Assembly: GCF_900102675.1 (NCBI RefSeq)
Contig: NZ_FMYX01000001.1
Coordinates: 310,001 to 374,000, forward strand
DNA: 64,000 nucleotides
Direction of reading: 5' to 3'
Origin: Pseudomonas guariconensis
Lineage (GTDB): Bacteria; Pseudomonadota; Gammaproteobacteria; Pseudomonadales; Pseudomonadaceae
This document shows, one piece after another, positions 27,218 through 35,224 of this stretch. Positions within the stretch are counted from its first letter, which is position 1. Each line of letters begins with the position of its first letter. A program made the translations under genes and the position numbers. The notes under the pieces are model-generated. The model saw only the letters and a list, made by a program, of their open reading frames with translations, was not told the origin of the DNA and did no database searches.

Positions 27218-27879
27218 ACGCCAAGCTCGCCTGCAATCTGCTTGCCCTGAGCCTGCTGCTCGGAGGCGAGCACGTCCTGGCCCACGCCGGGCATGACCAC
27301 AGCGGCCATGCCGAGCAACCGCCGGCAGCCCGTCAGGAGAAGGCCAGCGTGCGCTTTGCCGACGTGTCGTTGCTCGACCAGAACGGCATGCCGGTGCGCC
27401 TGGAGAAGGACCTGGTGGGCGACCGCCTGGTGGTCATGGGCTTCATCTACACCCGTTGCACCACGGTCTGCCCGGTGGTCTCGTCGATCATGTCCAAGGT
27501 CCAGCAGCAGTTGGGTGGACGTGTGGGCGAGGAGATCCAGCTGGTATCGATCAGCGTCGACCCCCAGCGCGATGATTCCAAGCGCTTGCTTGGCTACGCC
27601 AAGGCATTCCAGCGTGGCCCGGGGTGGAGCTGGTTGACTGGCTCGTCCTATGCCATCACCGAGACGCTCAAGGGCCTGGGCAGCTTCAGTGCCGACCTGA
27701 GCCAGCATCCACCATTGATCCTGGTCGGTGACGGGCGCAGCGGCCATTGGACCCGCTACTACGGCTTTACCGATCCGGCCGTGCTGATCAGCGAAATCAA
27801 CCGCCTCAGCGCTCGCCGTGTGCACGCCAAGAGCACCGCCATCGCCGGTGGGCCGGACAGCCAGGAGGTGCAGCCATGA
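27214..27879 (+). CDS. SCO1/SenC family copper chaperone (first copy)
   Basis: A 221-aa thioredoxin-fold protein with a signal peptide and a His-rich linker (HAGHDHSGHAEQ) after it. The copper-binding CxxxC is in TRCTTVCPVVSSIMS near residue 85, and the distal conserved His is in LSQHPPLILVGDG. SCO proteins deliver copper to redox enzymes, which suits a multicopper oxidase operon. Its start overlaps the preceding stop by four bases, and its stop overlaps the second SCO gene. Confidence 0.9.
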   Translation: MNAKLACNLLALSLLLGGEHVLAHAGHDHSGHAEQPPAARQEKASVRFADVSLLDQNGMPVRLEKDLVGDRLVVMGFIYTRCTTVCPVVSSIMSKVQQQLGGRVGEEIQLVSISVDPQRDDSKRLLGYAKAFQRGPGWSWLTGSSYAITETLKGLGSFSADLSQHPPLILVGDGRSGHWTRYYGFTDPAVLISEINRLSARRVHAKSTAIAGGPDSQEVQP

Positions 27880-28553
27880 GCAGCTCGACGATTCGCCGCG
27901 TCGGCATGCGGGGCCTGGATTGGCTGACCCTGGTCGGCTGCCTGTGGATCCTCGCTTCGGTGGCCGTGGCCCATGACGGAGGCCATGACGGCCAAGCGCC
28001 GAGCGCGCCCCAGCCACAGCCCGCGCCCCAAGCGATGAGCAGCGGTGGCGGCACCCGCGATGCGCAGACCTGGTTCACCGACACCGTGCTCAAGGACCAG
28101 AACGGGCGTGAGCTGCGCTTCTACAGCGATGTGCTCAAGGACAAGGTGGTGATGCTCAACGTCATCTTCACCCACTGCAACGACGCCTGCCCCCTGATCA
28201 CCCGCAAGCTGCGCGAGGTACGCGAAGCCATGGGCCCTGAGCTGGCCGGGCAGGTCACCTTCGTGTCCATCAGCAGCGATCCGCTCAACGACACCCCCGA
28301 GGCGCTCAAGGCCTTTGCCCAGAAACAAGGCGTGGATGGACCGAACTGGCTGTTCCTGACTGGGGACAAGGCCAATGTCGACCTGGTGCTGGGGCGTCTC
28401 GGGCAGTTCCTGCCCAGCCCCGAGCAGCACTCTACCCAGTTGATCGCCGGCGACGTGGCCGGCAAACGCTGGAGCAAGATCCGGCCCGACGCACCGCCCG
28501 TTGCCATCGCCCAGCGCATGCAACTGCTGGCCCAGCCCCTGGCGGGACGGTGA
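27876..28553 (+). CDS. SCO1/SenC family copper chaperone (second copy)
   Basis: A 225-aa exported SCO protein. A hydrophobic segment at residues 16-33 is followed by HDGGHDGQ and a Pro/Ala linker. The CxxxC motif is in THCNDACPLITRK near residue 103, and the distal His appears in SPEQHSTQLIAGD. It is only moderately similar to the adjacent SCO protein, so the pair may supply different copper sites. A GGAGG precedes the ATG, which overlaps the upstream stop. Confidence 0.9.
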   Translation: MSSSTIRRVGMRGLDWLTLVGCLWILASVAVAHDGGHDGQAPSAPQPQPAPQAMSSGGGTRDAQTWFTDTVLKDQNGRELRFYSDVLKDKVVMLNVIFTHCNDACPLITRKLREVREAMGPELAGQVTFVSISSDPLNDTPEALKAFAQKQGVDGPNWLFLTGDKANVDLVLGRLGQFLPSPEQHSTQLIAGDVAGKRWSKIRPDAPPVAIAQRMQLLAQPLAGR

Positions 28554-28558
28554 GTGCC

Positions 28559-30082
28559 ATGCGCCTTCTGCCCTTGGTGGTGTGGCTCGGCCTGTTCGCG
28601 AGCCACACGGCGCTGGCCTTGGACCTGACCGAGCAGGAGCAGGCGGGCAAGCGCTTGTACCGCGAAGGGGTGTCCAGCAGCGACGCGCAGTTGATGGCCC
28701 GGGTGGGCGCCAGCGACATCAGTGTGCCGGCCAGTGTGCTGCCGTGTGCCAGTTGCCATGGCAACGATGGCCGTGGCCGCGCCGAAGGCGGGGTACGCCC
28801 GCCGAGCCTGGATTGGCAGCGCCTGGCGTTGGGGCAGGGCGAGCGTGAGGCCAATGGCCGACGCTACCCGGCCTATGCCGAAGCAACGCTGGCGCGTGCC
28901 GTCGGGCAAGGCATCGACCCTGCAGGCAACCGCCTGGACCCGGCCATGCCACGTTTCGAACTGACCCTGTCCGACCAGCGCAACCTCACCGCCTACCTCA
29001 AGCGCCTGGGCCAGGAACGCGACCCAGGCGTGGAAGAGCACATCCTGCGTCTGGGCACCTTGCTGCCGGCCAGCGGGCCGCTGGCCGAGGCGGGCAGGGT
29101 GGTGCGCGCAGTGCTGGAGGACGGCCTGGCGCAACTCAACCAGCAGGGCGGGCTGCACGGTCGGCGGCTGGAGCTGGTGGTGCTAGACCCGGGTCATACG
29201 CCCGCCAGCGCCGAACAGGCCCTCGAGCGTTTGCTCGACGACGCGCAGGTCTTCGCCCTCATCGCGCCGTTGGCGCCGATGCTCGACGCGCGTCTGGGCA
29301 GCGCACTCGAACAACGTGGCGTGCCGCTGGTCGGCAGCTCCCCTGGCAGTGTCGGCAGTGCGCAGATCTTCGATCCTTTGCCAAGCCTGCCCGAGCAATT
29401 GCAGAGCCTGGCCGGTTTCGCCCGTGACCGCCTGGGCGTGGGGCCTGACGGGCTGCGGGTGATCTATGCCGGCAGCGAGCAGGCGGCACCTGCCGAGGCG
29501 CTGCGCCAGCGACTGCTCGCCGCCGGCTGGACGCCGGGGCCGGTGCAAGTCTTCGCGGGGCAGGCGGTGGAGGGCGAGGGCGTCGTCTTCCTGGGGCGCG
29601 CCCAGGCGTTCGGCGAGTTGGCGCAGGCACAGCAGGCCGCAGGCCGCAAACCCTACCTGTTCGCGGCCTCGAGCCAGGTCGCAGGTGCCCTGGCGGGGTT
29701 GTCTGCCGACTGGTCGCAGCGGCTGTTCCTGGCCTATCCCTTCACGCCCCAGGACTGGACCGAGCAAGGGCGGGCCGCGCTCAACGGGCTGCGTCAGCGC
29801 CAAGGGCTCGATGGTCGCCAGGCGGCGTTGCAGGTCAGCACCCGCTGCGCGCTGCTGCTGATGGCCGAGGCCCTTAGACAGGTAGGGCGGGACGCTAGCC
29901 GGGAGCAGTTGGTGCGAGCCCTGGAGGGGCTGCATGACCTGGACACCGGCCTCACGCCGGCGCTGGGATTCGGCCCCGGCCGGCGTCAGGGCCTTGCCGG
30001 TGCCCACGTGGTGGCGGTGACGCTGCCTGGCCCGCAGTTCCAGACTGTCGCTGCGTACAAGCCACTGCCGCTTACCCCTTGA
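28559..30082 (+). CDS. cytochrome c fused to a periplasmic ligand-binding domain
   Basis: A 507-aa exported protein with two modules. Residues 22-155 form a monohaem cytochrome c: CASCHGNDGRGR near 62 binds haem and Met in DPAMPRFELT near 138 is a likely axial ligand. Residues 160-500 resemble the Leu/Ile/Val-type ABC substrate-binding fold (LRLGTLLPASGPLAEAGR, then LVVLDPGHTPASAEQALERLL). This fusion is unusual and could link ligand sensing to electron flow. The start at 28559 is chosen to begin the signal peptide; GTG at 28550 is the alternative. Confidence 0.78.
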   Translation: MRLLPLVVWLGLFASHTALALDLTEQEQAGKRLYREGVSSSDAQLMARVGASDISVPASVLPCASCHGNDGRGRAEGGVRPPSLDWQRLALGQGEREANGRRYPAYAEATLARAVGQGIDPAGNRLDPAMPRFELTLSDQRNLTAYLKRLGQERDPGVEEHILRLGTLLPASGPLAEAGRVVRAVLEDGLAQLNQQGGLHGRRLELVVLDPGHTPASAEQALERLLDDAQVFALIAPLAPMLDARLGSALEQRGVPLVGSSPGSVGSAQIFDPLPSLPEQLQSLAGFARDRLGVGPDGLRVIYAGSEQAAPAEALRQRLLAAGWTPGPVQVFAGQAVEGEGVVFLGRAQAFGELAQAQQAAGRKPYLFAASSQVAGALAGLSADWSQRLFLAYPFTPQDWTEQGRAALNGLRQRQGLDGRQAALQVSTRCALLLMAEALRQVGRDASREQLVRALEGLHDLDTGLTPALGFGPGRRQGLAGAHVVAVTLPGPQFQTVAAYKPLPLTP

Positions 30083-30093
30083 AGGAGGTCGTC

Positions 30094-30735
30094 ATGCGCA
30101 TCGTGTTGCTGTGTCTGCTGCTGGGGTTCGCGCCGTTGGGTCAGGCGGACGTCGCCGTGGCGAGGGTCAATGGCGTCGAGATCAGCAGCATGCGCCTTGA
30201 GCGCTACTTTGCCGAATACCTCCAGGATCAAGGTCGACCGGTCGCCAGCATACGCAGCCCGAGCCTGTACAAGCGCTTGCGCGACCAGGCCCTGGACGAG
30301 CTGATCGACAAGGAGCTTCTGTGGCAGGAGGCCCAGCGCCGTGGCGTGGTCGTCAGCGAGGAGAGCGTATCGGCCCGTCTCGCTGAGCTGGAGCGGGCCT
30401 TCGGCAGCGCTGCGGTGTTCGAGCAACGTCTTGCCGAGGCCGGCTTCGATAGGACTGAGTACGCCGACTACACTCGTCACGAGATGGCCGCGCAGCAACT
30501 GTACGCCCAGATGACCGCCACCGATGAGCCCACCCCAGAGCAGGTCGAAGCCTTCTATCAGGCAAACAGGGAAAGATTGCAACGGATGCAGAACCAAAGT
30601 ACCAATACCTTAGTCGAACGAGAGCAGGGTCTGGCCTTGGCCAGGCTCGCGCTCGTGGACGAAATGCAGGCCCAGGCCCGCCAGTCGGTGCGTAAGCGCT
30701 TGCGCGAAGGTGCGAAGGTCGAGCTTGCCGACTGA
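30094..30735 (+). CDS. SurA-N-like periplasmic chaperone domain protein
   Basis: A 213-aa exported protein with a signal peptide (LLCLLLGFAPLGQA). The helical SurA/PpiD N-terminal chaperone pattern follows: ARVNGVEISSMRLERYFAEY, then LRDQALDELIDKELLWQEAQRRGV. No parvulin (PpiC) isomerase domain is present, so it likely acts as a folding helper. AAGGAGG lies six bases before the ATG at 30094. As last gene of the mnxG unit it could assist folding of the giant oxidase; that is inference. Confidence 0.78.
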   Translation: MRIVLLCLLLGFAPLGQADVAVARVNGVEISSMRLERYFAEYLQDQGRPVASIRSPSLYKRLRDQALDELIDKELLWQEAQRRGVVVSEESVSARLAELERAFGSAAVFEQRLAEAGFDRTEYADYTRHEMAAQQLYAQMTATDEPTPEQVEAFYQANRERLQRMQNQSTNTLVEREQGLALARLALVDEMQAQARQSVRKRLREGAKVELAD

Positions 30736-30791
30736 ATGTGAGAGGCCGCTTGCACATTGCGCTGCCACGGGCTTGCCCGGCAGGGGGTTTT

Positions 30792-30849
30792 CCCCAATGC
30801 TGGGGGTAAGCGATCGGGCAAAGTGCCATCAACTTCCCCGCAAGTGGGG
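30792..30849. promoter_or_regulatory. two CCCC-N6-GGGG dyads upstream of the secretion/curli operon
   Basis: CCCCAATGCTGGGG at 30792-30805 is the exact reverse complement of the element at 47366-47379. CCCCGCAAGTGGGG at 30836-30849 has the same arms and spacing. They lie about 75-130 bp upstream of a sigma-54 promoter, the usual place for an enhancer-binding activator. Confidence 0.65.
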
Positions 30850-30924
30850 GAGCCGGTCCTCGCCTGGATTGGGTGATACCGCAAAATCAACGACTTACAG
30901 TGGTGCGACATGACTATCCACGCC

Positions 30925-30940
30925 TGGCACGAAGGATGCT
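30925..30940 (+). promoter_or_regulatory. sigma-54 promoter of the secretion/curli operon
   Basis: TGGCACGAAGGATGCT matches the consensus at -24 perfectly and has GC at -12 in exact register. It is 65 bases upstream of the receiver-domain gene that heads the operon. Confidence 0.82.
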
Positions 30941-31004
30941 CAAGCCTGTACAAGGCCGAACTCCAGAGTCCGGGCAACCGGGAAGTTCTTGGGAGTCGAC
31001 CTTG

Positions 31005-31532
31005 GTGAACAGAGTATTGGTAGTCGATGACGAACAGACCCTTGCGCAGAACCTGCAGGCCTACCTGCAAGCGCAAGGCCTGGAAGTCCATGTCGCCCAC
31101 GACGGTATCAGTGGCATTGCCCAGGCACAGGTCCTGGCACCGGATGTGATCGTACTGGATTACCGCTTGCCCGATATGGAGGGGTTCGAGGTCCTGGAGA
31201 CCGTGCGCAGGAGCATGCAGTGCCATTTCGTGCTGATCACCGCCCACCCGACCGCCGAAGTCCGTGAGCGGGCCGCGGCACTCGGTGTCACCCATGTCCT
31301 GTTCAAGCCGTTCCCATTGGCGGAACTGGCCCGCGCAGTCGCCGACCTGACCGGCCCACAGCACCAGACTCGGACAGCGGACACACAGGCCGAGGGGTTC
31401 GTCGAACGACGCCAGAACAGGAACCAGACGTTCCCCCTGCAGATGTACGATGGCAGCTGGGTACTGGCCGACCGCCGACGCAACGGCGTGAAACCGCCCA
31501 CACCTGACGACGAACTGCTCACCGGGGAATAG
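31005..31532 (+). CDS. orphan response-regulator receiver protein
   Basis: A 175-aa protein with a receiver domain in residues 1-115: VVDDEQ for the acidic pocket, phospho-acceptor D52 in VLDYRLPD, Thr in ITAHPT and Lys in LFKPFPL. The C-terminal 60 residues (ending DGSWVLADRRRNGVKPP) contain no recognisable DNA-binding or enzymatic domain. The GTG at 31005 is preferred, with GGGAG before it; TTG at 31002 is adjacent. It is the first gene behind the sigma-54 promoter and may control the secretion machine by protein contact. Confidence 0.8.
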   Translation: MNRVLVVDDEQTLAQNLQAYLQAQGLEVHVAHDGISGIAQAQVLAPDVIVLDYRLPDMEGFEVLETVRRSMQCHFVLITAHPTAEVRERAAALGVTHVLFKPFPLAELARAVADLTGPQHQTRTADTQAEGFVERRQNRNQTFPLQMYDGSWVLADRRRNGVKPPTPDDELLTGE

Positions 31533-31600
31533 CGGCGCCCGCGGCCACCCCGGCAACCCCGAGCCAGCCTGCGACGCGCCCCTGAGCGGAGTCGCAGGCC

Positions 31601-33379
31601 ATGTCAGACGTCGTCGATACAGCCCAAGCACCCCAGCCTGTACAGGGTCCTTCGCGGGTAGACCCGCTCCCACAGGATCTCCATTGCCTCCAGGCGCGCG
31701 CTGAGCCTGTGGGCGATGCACCACGGATTGGTGCCTACCCCCGCGAACTGCTGGTCCAGGCCCGCCTGCAAGCCGGTGACGAGCGCCTGCTCAGCTGCCT
31801 GGTGCGCCTTGCCGGCGACGACGCCGCCACCTTCACCCAACGCCTGGGCGCCACCCTCCATTACCCCGTACTCGACAGCCAGGCACTGTTCGCCAGCACG
31901 CCGCTGTTCGAGCAGGTCAGCCTGGCACAGTGCCTCAAACGCGAGTTCATCCTGGTCCAGCACCAAGGCCAGGCCGTCGGCGTGTTCGCCGACCCCTTCG
32001 ACAATACCCGCCTGGCCTGGATCGACGATTGCCTGCAGGGCGCGCCGCTGTACCTGGCCCATGCCGCCGACATCGCCGCCTTCCTGGCCCGCCAGGAGGA
32101 GAGTTTCCATGCCGTCGACGCCCTGGAGCACGATGCCGAGCCCGGCACCGAGACCGATCCGCTGCAGCGTCTGTCGCTGACCAGCATCAGCGAGGACCAG
32201 AGCAAGGTGGTCAAGCTGGTCAACTCGACCCTCTACGACGCCCTCAAGCAGCATGCCAGCGACATCCACCTGAGCATGACCGGCCAGGGGCTGACCATCA
32301 AATACCGCATCGACGGTGTGCTCAACGGTGCCGGCAAGGCCAGTGGCAGTGCCTTCGCCGACCAAGTGATCTCGCGTATCAAGGTCATGGCCGAGCTGGA
32401 CATCGGCGAAAAGCGCGTGCCCCAGGATGGCCGCTTCAAGGTCGCGGTGGGCGAGCGTCAAATCGACTTCCGCGTCTCGATCATGCCGAGCATCTTCGGC
32501 GAAGACGCCGTGCTGCGGGTACTGGACAAACAGGACCTGTCCGACCGGGTCAGCGGGGTGCAGTTGCAGGCCCTGGGCTTTGCCGACCACACCCTGGTGG
32601 CCCTGCGCCGCCTGGCCGCCGAGCCCTACGGCATGATCCTGGTGACCGGCCCCACCGGCAGCGGCAAGACCACCACGCTCTACGCGATGATCAGCGAGAT
32701 CAACCACGGCGTGGACAAGATCATCACCATCGAAGACCCGGTCGAGTATCAATTGCCGGGTGTGCTGCAGATTCCAGTCAACGAGAAGAAGGGGCTGACC
32801 TTCGCCCGGGGTCTGCGCTCGATCCTGCGTCATGACCCGGACAAGATCCTGGTCGGCGAGATCCGCGACCCGGACACCGCCCAGATCGCTGTGCAATCGG
32901 CCCTGACCGGGCACCTGGTGTTCACCACCATCCACGCCAACAACGTCTTCGATGTGATCGGCCGCTTCAGCCAGATGCAGGTCGACCCCTACAGTTTCGT
33001 CTCGGCGCTCAACGCCGTGCTGGCCCAGCGCCTGATTCGCCTGGCCTGCCCGCATTGCGCGGTCCACGCCGAGCCGGATGACGAAACCCTGGCCGCCTCG
33101 GGGCTCACCCGTGAAGGCGTGGCTGGATGGACCTTCGTTCGCGCCCAGGGCTGCGGCCAGTGCCGTGGCAGTGGTTACCGCGGACGCAGCGCCATCGCCG
33201 AATTGCTCCACCTGGATGACGACCTGCGGCAGATGATCGTCGAGCGCCGGCCCCTGTCGCAGATCAAGTCGCTGGCTTGCCAGCGGGGTCTGCGTCTGCT
33301 GCGCGCCTCTGCCCTGGACCTGGTCCGCGAGGGCCGTACCACGCTTGAGGAGATCAACCGTGTCACATTTATCGCTTGA
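31601..33379 (+). CDS. gspE: GspE/PilB-type secretion ATPase
   Basis: A 592-aa traffic ATPase. The N1E-type domain spans about 45-150. The catalytic domain has Walker A GPTGSGKTTTLYA near 350, the Asp box TIEDPVEYQLPG, Walker B ILVGEIRDPDTA and the His box LTGHLVFTTIHANN. Two CxxC pairs (about 483 and 518) form the zinc knuckle typical of GspE. Residues about 17-25 are encoded by a REP element, so the true start may be the in-frame GTG at 31709, just before recognisable homology. It powers pseudopilus assembly in a type II secretion-like machine. Confidence 0.9.
   Translation: MSDVVDTAQAPQPVQGPSRVDPLPQDLHCLQARAEPVGDAPRIGAYPRELLVQARLQAGDERLLSCLVRLAGDDAATFTQRLGATLHYPVLDSQALFASTPLFEQVSLAQCLKREFILVQHQGQAVGVFADPFDNTRLAWIDDCLQGAPLYLAHAADIAAFLARQEESFHAVDALEHDAEPGTETDPLQRLSLTSISEDQSKVVKLVNSTLYDALKQHASDIHLSMTGQGLTIKYRIDGVLNGAGKASGSAFADQVISRIKVMAELDIGEKRVPQDGRFKVAVGERQIDFRVSIMPSIFGEDAVLRVLDKQDLSDRVSGVQLQALGFADHTLVALRRLAAEPYGMILVTGPTGSGKTTTLYAMISEINHGVDKIITIEDPVEYQLPGVLQIPVNEKKGLTFARGLRSILRHDPDKILVGEIRDPDTAQIAVQSALTGHLVFTTIHANNVFDVIGRFSQMQVDPYSFVSALNAVLAQRLIRLACPHCAVHAEPDDETLAASGLTREGVAGWTFVRAQGCGQCRGSGYRGRSAIAELLHLDDDLRQMIVERRPLSQIKSLACQRGLRLLRASALDLVREGRTTLEEINRVTFIA
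31649..31677. repeat. REP element within the 5' end of gspE
   Basis: The 23 bases at 31651-31673 are identical to the reverse complement of 54670-54692, an intergenic REP. The shared core begins TTCGCGGGTAGACCCGC and ends CTCCCAC. It is translated in frame if gspE starts at 31601. Confidence 0.8.
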
Positions 33380-34142
33380 TCGCTATTGCGCCGTGCTCGG
33401 CGCCGAGGGTGTCGGCCTGGGTCGCTGGCACGCCAACCAACATCAGTGGCTCGGCAGCCGCGCCTTCTCCTGCGATCCCGCCCAACCGGCCTGGGCACCG
33501 GCACTCGAGGCCCTGGGCGAATTGCTCGCCGAACATGCGCCACGGCGGGCCCAGTTGCGGGTGCTGCTGTCGGCGCGCTACAGCCGCTTCTGCCTGGTGC
33601 CCTGGAGCGACGCCATCGGTCATCCGCGTGAGCTGGACGCCTACGCCCGGGCCTGCTTCGAGAACCTCTACGGTCAGTCGCTGGACGACTGGCGCATCGT
33701 GCTCTCGCCGGAGCCGGCAGGGGCTTCGCGCATCGCCACGGCCTTGCCCGAAGCACTGCTGCAGGCTCTGCAGGCACTGGGCCGGGAAAGCCGCCTGAGC
33801 CTGCGCTCGGTCCAGCCTTATCTGATGGCCGCCTATAACCGCTGCTCGGCGCAACTGGAGGAGGGCGATTTTCTTTTCGTGCTCGCCGAGCCACGGCGCA
33901 GTGTGCTGCTGCTGGCCGCTGGGGGGGCCTGGCAACAGGTATTGGCCCAAGGCTGCGCCGACAACGACCAGGCGCTGCAGGCGCTGATCGAGCGCACCTG
34001 TGAGCTGTACGGCGAGCACCTGCCCAGGGTCTACCTGCATGCGCCGGGGCGAGGGGATGTGCCGCGGTTGGCCGCCGTGCAACTGTGCCAGCCGGCAGGC
34101 GACAGCGATCCGCTGTGCGCCATGTGGCGGGCGGTGGCTTGA
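33360..34142 (+). CDS. PilM/GspL-position protein of the secretion machine
   Basis: A 260-aa protein with no signal peptide or membrane helix. Segments such as RYCAVLGAEGVGLGRWHANQHQW and FLFVLAEPRRSVLLLAAGGAW are compatible with the actin-like cytoplasmic fold of PilM/MshI/GspL, but sequence motifs are weak. Assignment rests mainly on its place between the ATPase and PilN/PilO-like genes. The GTG at 33360 has GAGGAGA upstream and overlaps the gspE stop by 20 bases. Confidence 0.65.
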   Translation: MSHLSLDRYCAVLGAEGVGLGRWHANQHQWLGSRAFSCDPAQPAWAPALEALGELLAEHAPRRAQLRVLLSARYSRFCLVPWSDAIGHPRELDAYARACFENLYGQSLDDWRIVLSPEPAGASRIATALPEALLQALQALGRESRLSLRSVQPYLMAAYNRCSAQLEEGDFLFVLAEPRRSVLLLAAGGAWQQVLAQGCADNDQALQALIERTCELYGEHLPRVYLHAPGRGDVPRLAAVQLCQPAGDSDPLCAMWRAVA

Positions 34143-34143
34143 T

Positions 34144-34686
34144 ATGCGCCGCCTCGATCTGGAATTCCAGCCAGCCCCCGGCCGCCCGATCGCCTGGTCG
34201 CTGTTGACCCTGGGATGCGCCGTACTCGCAGCGATGCTGCTGATCGAGCAGCACTTGCAGGACGAACAGGCGGACCTTCAGGCCCGGGTCCATCTGCTCG
34301 AGCAGCAGCTGGGACGCCGCCCGGTCAGCGCCGCCCCCCTGAGCAGCGCCGCCAGCCGCGAGCAGGCCGAACAACTGGCGCAGATGCGCAGCGTCTCCCA
34401 GCAACTGCAACGGCCCTGGCAGCAACTGTTCGCCATGCTCGAGGGCATGCCCCAGGAAGACGTGGCACTGCTGAGCCTGACTCCCGATGCGCGCAAAGGC
34501 CAAGTCCGTATCGCTGCCGAAGCCCGCAACCTGGAAGCCATGCTCCAGTACCACCAGCGCCTGGAGCGCAGCGAGGAGCTGCGCGATGTCTCGCTGCTCA
34601 ACCATGAGGTGGTGACCGGCCAGCCTGAGCATCCGGTGCGCTTCAACCTGACCGCGACCTGGGAGACCGGCCATGCGCGTCCCTAG
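34144..34686 (+). CDS. PilN-like bitopic membrane protein
   Basis: A 180-aa protein with a short cytoplasmic N-terminus, one transmembrane segment (about residues 17-36), a coiled-coil stretch (DEQADLQARVHLLEQQL) and a periplasmic domain with LFAMLEGMPQEDVALLSLTPDARKG. This is the PilN/MshJ layout, with the short N-terminus replacing the PilM-binding peptide. It starts one base after the previous stop and overlaps the next gene by 14 bases. It would form part of the inner-membrane alignment complex. Confidence 0.75.
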   Translation: MRRLDLEFQPAPGRPIAWSLLTLGCAVLAAMLLIEQHLQDEQADLQARVHLLEQQLGRRPVSAAPLSSAASREQAEQLAQMRSVSQQLQRPWQQLFAMLEGMPQEDVALLSLTPDARKGQVRIAAEARNLEAMLQYHQRLERSEELRDVSLLNHEVVTGQPEHPVRFNLTATWETGHARP

Positions 34687-35224
34687 TCTGATTCTCCATG
34701 AGCGCCTTGCACGCCTGGGCCGTGTCGGGTGCGCCGCAGTCGCCGTCGGCACCCTGGCGCTGTTGGTCGGGGTCACCTGGGTGCTGCCGCAATGGCAGGC
34801 CGTGCGGGAACTGCGGGCCAGCGAGGCGGACGCGGCGGTGCAGGTGCAACGGGTCAAGCGCGGCGAGCTCAAGGTGGCGCTTCAGCCTGAGCAGCAGGCG
34901 CTGGACAGTCTGCGTCAGCAACTGCCTGGACAACCCCAGGCCAGTGAGCTGATCGAGCGCCTGTATCACCTGGCCAGCGCCGAGCGCATCAGCCTGGCGC
35001 GTGGCGAGTACGCCCTGGGCGTCGACCCGAAAACCCAGCTGGCGCGCTACCAGATCGTGCTGCCAGTGCGCGGCAGCTATCCGCAGATCCGCGGTTTTCT
35101 CCAGGCGCTACTCGGCCAGGTGCCGACCTTGGTGCTCGAGGACCTGGAGCTGCAGCGCAAACGCATCGGTGAGCGCGAGCTCAACGGTCGTCTGCGCATG
35201 ACCCTTTACCTGTCGAGGTCGTGA
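34673..35224 (+). CDS. PilO-like bitopic membrane protein
   Basis: A 183-aa protein with one transmembrane helix (about residues 15-35), a helical linker and a ferredoxin-like periplasmic domain typical of PilO/GspM, as in LIERLYHLASAERISLARGEYALG and YQIVLPVRGSYPQIRGFLQALL. It pairs with the PilN-like protein in the inner-membrane platform. Its TGA overlaps the ATG of the next gene. Confidence 0.78.
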   Translation: MRVPSLILHERLARLGRVGCAAVAVGTLALLVGVTWVLPQWQAVRELRASEADAAVQVQRVKRGELKVALQPEQQALDSLRQQLPGQPQASELIERLYHLASAERISLARGEYALGVDPKTQLARYQIVLPVRGSYPQIRGFLQALLGQVPTLVLEDLELQRKRIGERELNGRLRMTLYLSRS

